Assembly: GCA_030407085.1 (NCBI GenBank)
Contig: CM059585.1
Span: 67,010,501 to 67,074,500, forward strand
Direction: 5' to 3'
Origin: Trichopria drosophilae
Taxonomy: Eukaryota; Arthropoda; Insecta; Hymenoptera; Diapriidae
DNA: 64,000 nt
Position 1 is the stretch's first letter, and every line of letters starts with the position of its first letter. Shown piece by piece: positions 56,467 through 64,000 of the stretch. A program made the translations under genes and the position numbers. A model generated the notes under the pieces. That model ran no database searches and was not told where the DNA came from. It saw nothing but the letters and a program-made list of their open reading frames with translations.

Positions 56467-58140
56467 ATGAGTGCCTCAAATTGCTTTATATGCAAGCAAC
56501 CTTTGATTACAGACGTGCATATAGTGAAATCGATGGGTATTGAAACTCTTTTATCTGTGTCCGTTTTAAGAGGATATGAAGAAAACCGTCAAATGTTAGA
56601 GAACTTAAACGAAGTTAGTGTGCACAGTTCCTGTTACAAAACGTACTCGAATAAAAAAAAACAGCACTTTCGGCTTCTCGGCGAAGCAACTCAACAACAG
56701 GAGAAAAGAAAAATCCAGTTTTTGATTTCGAGAAAAATTGCATATTTTGCGGAACAGAATGCCAAGAATTGGCGATGAAATACCGAACGCAAATTTCCAG
56801 AGTAAAACATGCAAATTCGAAAGAATATATTTTGAACAAACTGGGCGGTCGCGATGATGACATTGCTCGTGCAATCAAGTTTCGCTTGAATAGTGTCCTT
56901 GATCTGGTAGCAGCTGGGGCTCGGTATCACAAAAAATGTTATGTACTTGTTATTGATGCGTCGAAACGTGTGTCAAGTGGAAGACCGAAAGATGATGACA
57001 TCACTGAAGGCATGGAACAAATTTTTACATATTTGCAAGAAAATTCTAGTGAGTGTCAATTTCCACTTCAGACATTAATTGATCAAATTACAACATGTAC
57101 CGTTCCTCATGTTAAAACAGTTAAAAGACGATTACTTGAAAAGTATGGTGACGATATCCTCATCGTGGAAAGACAAAGTCGAGGTACTTTAGTTTGTTTC
57201 AGAAATGTTGGTCACAAACTCCTCTCTGACATGTTTTACGAACGAAGAGACGCAGACCCTCAGGCAGCAAAACTGCGAGTCATACGTGAGGCTGCAGGTA
57301 TAATTCGCAGTGATATTCGCTCGATGGTTTATGAAACAAGTGAATACCCAGCATCCGACAACTTTGTGGAAGACGTGAAATCTTATGTGCCTGAAACATT
57401 GCAAGTATTGTTATCTGAGGTAATACAAAAAGATAAACGCGGTTGGCTCGAGCCTTGGAATAGGAAATGTACATCGATTGCGCATGCAATCATAGCGGCT
57501 GTACGACCACGTTCGTTCCTTTCCCAACTTCTGATTGGCGTAGGAGCATTTTTATACAAAAAATTTGCTTCGAAAACACTCATCAGCATTTTATCAAGTA
57601 TGGGATTCAGCGCCTCATACAAAGAAGTCCAAAAGTTTGAAAATTCGGCCATTCACGCAAAGGAACGTAGGGCGTTGGACAACGCATTTGTCCAGTTCGT
57701 CTTTGACAATGCCGATTTTAATACGGACACCTTGGACGGACGAGGCACTTTCCATGCGATGGGTGGCATTCAGTGCATTACACCATCCACTGGTTTTGAA
57801 AAAGATGAGCCCGTAAATCGTATCATTGGAGAGAAGTCGGCCATACAAATTGCTGCGTTAGGGAAGATAGAAGTACTGAACTATGAAAAACATGCGTTAG
57901 CAGGATTACACGATGTCCGTGTCTCTGATGTTAATGAACTGTATAAAATATCTAAGAAAATTTTGCCTACAGTATCAGACTTTATCTGGCAATACGGGAA
58001 ATGGAAATGCGTTGTCGATATACCTGGATGGAACGGCTTCATGGAGTTAATTACCTCGGATTTATGTTATGAGATGTCAAAAGTCATATGCCTACCTTTC
58101 ATCAACGCGCCCCCTTCAGATTATAATACTACACGGAAAA
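56467..58140 (+). pseudogene. Unnamed zinc-finger family C (transposon-associated?), frameshifted and truncated
   Basis: Frame 56467-56778 (MSASNCFICKQPL...VHSSCYKTY) joins frame 56769-58214 after a one-base shift in the TTTTT run near 56720; between them CIFCGTECQE can be read. This gives two Cys-rich modules (CFIC...SSCY and CIFC...RYHKKCY), a GRP linker, a CFRNVGHKLLSD block, and AVRPRSFLSQLLIGVGAFLYKKF. FVFDNADFNTDTLDG...TFHAMGG follows (D313 and D316 of the second frame), then GKWKCVVDIPGWNGFM and LPFINAPPSDYNTT. After that the sequence changes, so the C-terminus is lost. I recall relatives across invertebrates but no name. DNAD-x-NT-x-TLDG may be a metal-binding active site. Confidence 0.6.
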
Positions 58141-58940
58141 AAATTTCCCGACTTGGCGCTTACGTATTCCCGAACCGAGTCGTTCTGAATGCCGTTAGAA
58201 CCGATACAGGCTGAACCAATAGGAATATTGCTATGACCATCGGAACGGCCACTCGGGAATCGAATTCACGATGGGGCGTCTCGGTGTTCCTAACGTGACG
58301 GTAGACGCCACGGTTTGCCGATCCGCGGAGAATTCCCATCCCCACCGCGTTCCGGCCACGGAGATTTTCGTCCCCTTCCATGCTTCCCGCGGACTCGCCG
58401 TGGAGAATCCACATGCAAACGCGGCTCATCCGTGTGATTTCTCCTCCGCACTCACACTACCAAAGTGTGAGCTCTACTGACGCTGTTAGAAGGAAATTTG
58501 ACGGACGTATCCTTCCGCGAATTCCGATACTATAAATAGAATTTTCTTTTCTCTTATGATTTTGGAATAAATCTAGGCGCGAAATTCAAAATGAAGAAAC
58601 AATTAATTGTTGTTATTTATCAGGAAAATTCCTACTTTTATTAATCAGGTTGTTTTAATCAAAATGAATTATTTTTTAATGTAAATTCAATTCAAAAATA
58701 TGCTAGCCAAGTTTCAACTATCCTAAATAATTTTTTATTCAATTTGAAAAATAAGTATTGAATAAATTAATTATTTCTGAATTATTGTTATATTACGTAA
58801 TAGTAAAATAATGCAGCATTTATATATTAGCGATAAAATTATATAATTTTCAATATTGCATAGTGATTGCTTTCTTTATTTTTCTTATAACAAATTTCTT
58901 CTGCCGATGTTCATATACAACATTACTACATATGTGATTT
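58141..58940. other. GC-rich remnant with hairpin, then AT-rich
   Basis: 58140-58500 is GC-rich and unassigned. CTCACAC-TACCAAA-GTGTGAG (58451-58471) is a perfect 7-bp hairpin. GATTTTGGAATAAATCTAGGC near 58558 recurs at about 63024 and, inverted, near 63690. Confidence 0.45.
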
Positions 58941-58945
58941 CGTAA

Positions 58946-59017
58946 TGCTTGGTAGCCTAGTGGTTAAAGTGCTGGAATGTTGCGCTGTTTTTTGGTGTTC
59001 GCGCCCAGTACGGGACG
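58946..59017 (+). repeat. tRNA-like repeat, left of the RT
   Basis: The A-box-like TAGCCTAGTGGTTAAAGTGC is followed by a B-box-like GGTGTTCGCGCCC and then a T-rich tail. A diverged inverted copy lies at 62438-62515. No acceptor stem closes, so it is a tRNA-derived repeat. Confidence 0.55.
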
Positions 59018-59029
59018 ATTTTTTTTTCT

Positions 59030-59870
59030 TATTTATTTGCATAATAAAGATTGTGCATATAAAAATTATTTATCAGCCAATTTAATATATGTTTATGTTT
59101 TCTTCATTTATTTTTACAAATGTAACATTAAAGCAAATTAAAAAATACCTTAATTTATTTTTCAAAAATATTTTTAACTTATTGATATGTCCGAAATTCT
59201 TAATTTCGTAATTATTATATCAAAGAAACTTTACTTCTTTTAAGGAGACATATAAAAGCAATGTATTAAATTTATTCATGCAATCCAATATCAATGGTTA
59301 ATATATTTTAACCAATTTCAATGTTTTTAATATCGAAAATCTATAAAATGAGATTAAGCCATATACATCGAACCAAAGAATTCTAAATTCAGATTTCAGA
59401 AGTTAATTAATAATTCTTTTTATTCAATTTTTATGATTTAAGTTCAATTTATAAATTTTCCATATCAAAAAATTTAATGCATTTTAATGTGGAAATTTTC
59501 GTTAATCAATAACAATAGATAATGTATTGAATCCAACGAAGCTGTTTTTATAATAATAATAATAATTCTATTAATTAGGATTGAAAATTAAATATATTTG
59601 TATAAAAATGCCATAATTAATAATATTGAATGGAATGAATATTGTGGGAATCAAAACAGAGTATTGTAGTAGATAGATGATAGATATATATTTATTTCCA
59701 TACAAGAATATACATAAATTCCATGAGGAAAAGAGTGTTCATTTCCGAGTGATCGGTAAGACTTAAAAATTAAATGGCTAATATAATACAGAAAAATGAA
59801 AAAACCGGGTATGACGCAAAAAATGAAAATAGACCTAGGCGGCGCATAAAAACAATCAAACAAAAAAAAA
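59030..59870. other. AT-rich stretch with inverted similarity to 62625-62705
   Basis: 59400-59475 (AATTCTTTTTATTC...TTTTATGATTTAAGTTC) matches the complement of 62625-62705. No gene is seen. Confidence 0.45.
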
Positions 59871-59878
59871 AACTCAAA

Positions 59879-62307
59879 TTAGAGACCGAGCAGAAAACCT
59901 CTCCTGCGACAGCAGCTTTTGACAAAAAAATACAAAGTCTTGGCTGTTTCCGAGTCGTTTGACGCCAAAAGGTATAGCAAGGGGTTTGATGCCTGGCACT
60001 TTAGCATTCCTCGGCTTCTGCGCAACAGATCGCGACATGGTTTCGTGTGCTGGCACTCGCCTAAAAAGTGAAGCAAAGTGTCATCAGACGATACATTACA
60101 GAGTGGGCAGTTGGTAGTAGGATCAAACTTATAAAACTCGCGCGCCAGGAACAATGAACGCGTAAAGATCGTAGCGGTTCGTAACTGCATTTTGACACGC
60201 GCATATTCAATAAGACAGCGGGTTGGATACGAATTTTCGTAGCCATCGGTATAAACACGGTAGAGGGGAAATTGAATCGAGGCAGAGTTATAGTACCGCT
60301 GCAAATCATTCGCTCGCTGGTGTTGCGCGTATGTTTCACGGATCAGATTTAGGTTCGCTTCCCAATAGTCGGCAGACAAATTGGTCCACAAACCCGCATA
60401 TTGTGGAGAGCACAGGACGAGCTTTAGCTGTGCTACCCAGTTGTACGCCAAGGCATCGTTGCCTCTTTGGCACAGATTAGAAAGGCGGATAAACCCCATG
60501 CGAGGGAGACTCGCAGGAGACTGTCTCTGTAGACGAATAACGAAAAGCAGCGCACGTCTTGTGATCTCCACAGATATGGGGAATAATCCGAGTTCCAGAC
60601 GAACAAGGTATGCCGGTGTCGACCTAGGTAAGCAATACAGGCGCTTAAAAAATTCTATTTGAATAGCTTCAAGATGGTCAAAATACTGGAGAGCGCAGCA
60701 GGGGGCTGCATAGAGCAGGACAGAAATTATCATCGCCTGATAAAGTTTTAATGATCCGGCCCACGCATCCACTTTAGCCGAGGCCATTATGGCAAGGACA
60801 GAGGCCGTTGCTTGCCGCGTCCTTACCACAGCGTCCTGGGTTGCCTTGAGGCCTTTGGTCGACGACGAGACCACTATACCCAGGTACCTGTAAGTCGATA
60901 CTATATCCAGAGGCAATCCTGCATAAAAGAAGCTTTTAGAGGAGGCATCAAGACGACCACCTTTTCTGAAAACAATTATTTTTGTTTTGGAGATGTTTAC
61001 CGTTAGTTCGTTCACTCGACAGTAGTCCTCCAAAATCTCTTCGTCGGCGAAGAGCAACATCAGGAGATCATAGGTAAGCGTGTAGTCGATTCCGCGAACA
61101 CCTCTAGCTCGAAAAAAGGAAAAAATGTCAGCTATAAAAAGAATAAATAGAAGTGGACTGACAATTTCGCCCTGCAGTACGCCCGTTAAAATTTTAAAAA
61201 GGTCGGAGACAGCACCGGCGCTGGATGTCGAAACAGTTGCATTCACATACATGCTTCTGAGGAAACGGATTAATTTAACGCTTAAACCGAGAGTGTATAA
61301 CTTCTGCCACAGAAGATCATGGGGGACAGAGTCGAAGGCGCGGCGGTAATCTACGAATAAGCATAACACTTCGCGGCCTTACGCCTTAACTGAATCTGGG
61401 CGGCAGCCAGAAGGGTGAAGATGTTTTTTTCGGTGGAACGACCCCTTCTGAATCCGGACTGCTCATCGGGCAGTACTTTGGCTCGAGTAGCCCATGCATC
61501 CATCCTCTCCACGACTATCTGGGACAGAAGTTTCGCAAACGCATTGGTAATAGGTATCGCGCGATAATTTTCCGGATTGTGCCGGTCGCCTTTCTTGAAG
61601 AGCATGAACAAATTGGCACTCATCCAGCCGTCCGGAATTTTTTCATACAAAAAGATGTAATTTAAAAGGTCATGAACAGATTCTCGCCAAGTTCCCCTTA
61701 AAAGTTTAATAAGTTCCGCTGGAATGCCATCGGGGCCAATGGCCTTGCCGGATTTCAATTTGCTCAAGCTCCTCAGGAGCTCGCACTCTGTGTTAGGGAC
61801 ATCCAAAACATTATCGTAGGTACCAAAAAAGGTCGTCATAGCAGGAGTCTTGGGCGGATATAAAGTTGCCAAGTGCAAGTTCCATGATTCGATGGAGACT
61901 GCCGGAGCTCGCGGGAAAGAACGTCTGAGTGTGCGAACCGTAGCCCAGAATGTACGAGACTCCCTGACATTGGCAAATTTGGCCGTAATCGCCATTGCGT
62001 GGCTTCTTCTTGACTTCTGAATGGTCTGAACGTAAGTTTTTCTGCTTTCAAGATAGGTTTTTTCGGAAAAATCAGAAAAGTTCCTACGCAAGTCAGCCAA
62101 AGCTCGACCTACTGATCTCCGAGCTTTCCGGCAGTCGGCATCAAACCAGGGCTTGCAGGAGCGCGTTACCTCAGGGCGGACGTGAGTCTCACGCAATAGA
62201 CCAGCCGAGTTAGCGACATTTAGTAGAAAGGAGGAGAAGAGAGGGAAGGTCGCATCACTGACTTGGGTACTGTTTAATATAGCAGGAGGGCAAGATTTGT
62301 CTAGCAC
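59879..62307 (-). pseudogene. Non-LTR reverse transcriptase (LINE ORF2), 5' truncated, catalytic loop damaged
   Basis: Frames 62307-61351 and 61369-59879 form one protein of about 810 residues, joined by a one-base shift near 61372. The first has KPWFDADCRKARR, KSGKAIGPDGIPAEL, FKKGDRHNPENYR and SGFRRGRSTEKN. The second has motif A LFVDYRRAFDSV (D7), motif B GVLQGEIVSPLLFILF and, as motif C, LLFADEEILEDYC (FADE at 107-110). The second Asp is lost, and about 17 residues expected between FADD and LEDYC are missing. The C-terminus has a C-x2-C...H-x4-C knuckle (CPLCNVSSDDTLLHFLGEC). The endonuclease is absent. Several LINE clades share this layout. Confidence 0.82.
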
Positions 62308-62437
62308 CTCGACTAGAGTATTGTAGTATTTGCTTTAACATTATATATGCCTAAATAAATTTTAAAAAAGTAATAATAAATTGTCCAATAAATAATTTGA
62401 TATGCATGATCGTTATTAAGAAAATAAAAAAAAAAAA

Positions 62438-62515
62438 GTCGTCCCATATTGGGCGCGAACGCCAAAAATATTCTTTACTTTCCAACGCTTAGTCCACTCG
62501 GCTACCAAGCGGTAC
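62438..62515 (-). repeat. tRNA-like repeat, right of the RT (inverted partner)
   Basis: On the minus strand: TAGCCGAGTGGACTAAGCGTTGG, then GGCGTTCGCGCCCAATATGGG and a T-rich tail. It matches the repeat at 58946-59017, and similarity extends into the AT-rich tails. Confidence 0.55.
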
Positions 62516-62704
62516 GGGAAATTTAACAATAATCCTCCTAATAAAGTTTTGCCCGACAGTATACTATATATAAAAAACTATTTCATGAATCAAATTAATC
62601 CCAGGCGTTATTAATGTAAACGTTTTTTTCATTGAATATGAAAAATGCATAAATTGAATTAAAATCATAAAATTCGAATAAAAAGAATTATAAATGAATG
62701 TCTC

Positions 62705-64000
62705 GAAACTATAACTGGTTTATATTGTTTTCAGTTAGTTATTTATTCTTTAAAAATATAATTATATCGTTAATTATGTTGTAACTTATTGCTAATAGTT
62801 AACACAATTCCTTCAAAACTGCTAAACAAAAATGTTTAAAACGTTTATTTCATGAAATGTGAGATTATATCGGAAAAAACGCGTATTCTACTATGTTTTG
62901 CATTTACTGTTACGCTACATTTTCGTGAATTGCTACTTAAGTTATATTTATATAATTGTATAATTGTTATAAATATACGGCTCCGGATGTAAACTCGATC
63001 CTGAATTTTCTTCTCTCTGATAATTTTGGAATAAATCTAGGCACGACATTCAAAATGAAAAATTCATTATTAAACATTCAAGCAATATTAATTTATTAAT
63101 TTCGAACGATTCGGAACAACAAAAATCGCTGTTCGTTTTCAATTTTTAACATAAAATTGCAACTTTAACAGTTTTATGAAGATACATGCAGAGCAGTAAC
63201 TCTGAAATTGTTTAATAAAATTTTATGGTAATTTACGATATTAAAGTCTGCGCATGCAAATACTTCGAGCAGTATCACCAATTACAATGTAATATATCAC
63301 ATTTGTTTGTATTAATATAAAAGAATAACAGAAATAGAGTTTTTGTTTCCATAATATTACCCATATTTACTAATATATGTACCTGTTACAAAAAAACTTA
63401 TAATAATTGTATTTCACGAACGAATAACGAGTTGTTCTTGTAACGCCTTGATTCTTAACAACCCTCATGTTTGATTGTTGATGCAATTGAAATAGGTATT
63501 TTTTTCATGAATTTTCATAAAAAATTAACTAATGTTTATCTATTGCATCGTAAATATTTATATTGTATGTAAGTAGATAACATACCGACCGAGAGTTTTA
63601 CGAATCTATTACACATGTATTTTTTTTATTCAGAACCTTATTATTTTTCATTTTGAATGTCGTGCCTAGATTTATTCCAAAATTATCAGATAGAAGAAAA
63701 TTCAGGATCGAGTTTACATTCGGAGCCGTATATTTATAACAATTATACAATTATATAAATATAACTTAAATAGCAATTCAGGAAAATGTAGCGTAACAGT
63801 AAATGCAAAACATAGTAGAACACTGTTTTTTTTTCGATATAATCTCACATTTCATGAAATAAACGTTTTAAACATTTTTGTTTAGCAGTTTTGAAGGTAT
63901 TGTTTTAACTATTAGCAATAACTTACAACATAATTAACGATATAATTATATTTTTAAAGAATAAATAACTAACTGCAAAGAATATAAACCAGTGATAGTT
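62705..64000. repeat. Large palindrome, right arm cut by the window end
   Basis: 62705-63065 is nearly the complement of 63650-64000, with scattered mismatches. The centre is near 63357, and the unpaired spacer of about 580 bp (63066-63645) has no gene. Inner arm ends read TTTTGGAATAAATCTAGGCACGACATTCAAAATGA. A third copy of that block lies near 58558. The outer end lies outside the window. Confidence 0.85.

Overview
The window is AT-rich, intergenic, repeat-dominated animal DNA. The families present (DD41D mariner-like elements, a Penelope-like element, a CR1-type LINE, BEL/Pao and Ty3/Gypsy pieces, TTAA-inserting elements, tRNA-derived repeats) point to an arthropod, most likely an insect. 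Hymenoptera is my best guess, from recalled similarity only. I see no convincing conserved host protein gene. The best host-transcript candidate is a chain of short exons at about 27.4-27.9 kb. Almost every coding stretch is a mobile-element gene, and nearly all are broken by frameshifts, stops or nested insertions.

Layout. 1-8.8 kb: three diverged DD41D transposons side by side. The third (5472-8782) looks complete: TA duplication, about 0.7 kb terminal inverted repeats (TIRs) and an uninterrupted 360-aa transposase. The TIRs of the first and third are packed with TCAAGGTCA, the monomer site of FTZ-F1/ERR-type nuclear receptors. 9.8-12.2 kb: a tRNA-like repeat, a decayed Penelope-like element (RT plus GIY-YIG) and a hammerhead-ribozyme-like motif. 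14.2 kb: a GT microsatellite. 17.7-19.7 kb: a palindromic repeat split by a 0.7 kb element with 8-9 bp target duplications. 20.5 kb: a six-unit heat-shock-element array. 22.7 kb: a Mutator-like transposase N-terminus. 25.5 kb: a TTAA hairpin element.

28.3-37.2 kb: a gag remnant, two unnamed zinc-finger protein families (29.0-30.3 and 33.6-35.6 kb, minus strand) that share an unusual D-L-K...C-x2-C motif, a small TTAA element, and a BEL/Pao pol piece. 37.3-48.4 kb: a nearly full-length CR1-like LINE inserted in one copy of a Gypsy integrase segment, then a second copy of that segment within a Gypsy pol (minus strand). That pol is itself interrupted by a tRNA-derived repeat, a fold-back and a 2.07 kb piggyBac-type palindrome. 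Removing the palindrome at its TTAA sites lets the pol frame run on.

48.4-53 kb: a TTAA element, a BEL gag split by a 648-bp near-perfect palindrome, a Gypsy integrase tail, and a Pro/Thr-rich frame with a 15-aa repeat. 56.5-58.2 kb: a third unnamed zinc-finger family. 58.9-62.5 kb: a LINE reverse transcriptase with a damaged catalytic loop, flanked by tRNA-like sequences in inverted orientation. 62.7 kb to the end: one arm, the spacer and part of the other arm of a large palindrome.

How it fits together: the window is a transposon graveyard with readable nesting. Its most interesting signals are regulatory motifs carried by repeats (nuclear-receptor sites, ATGGCGG sites, a heat-shock element) and three protein families with transposase-like traits.
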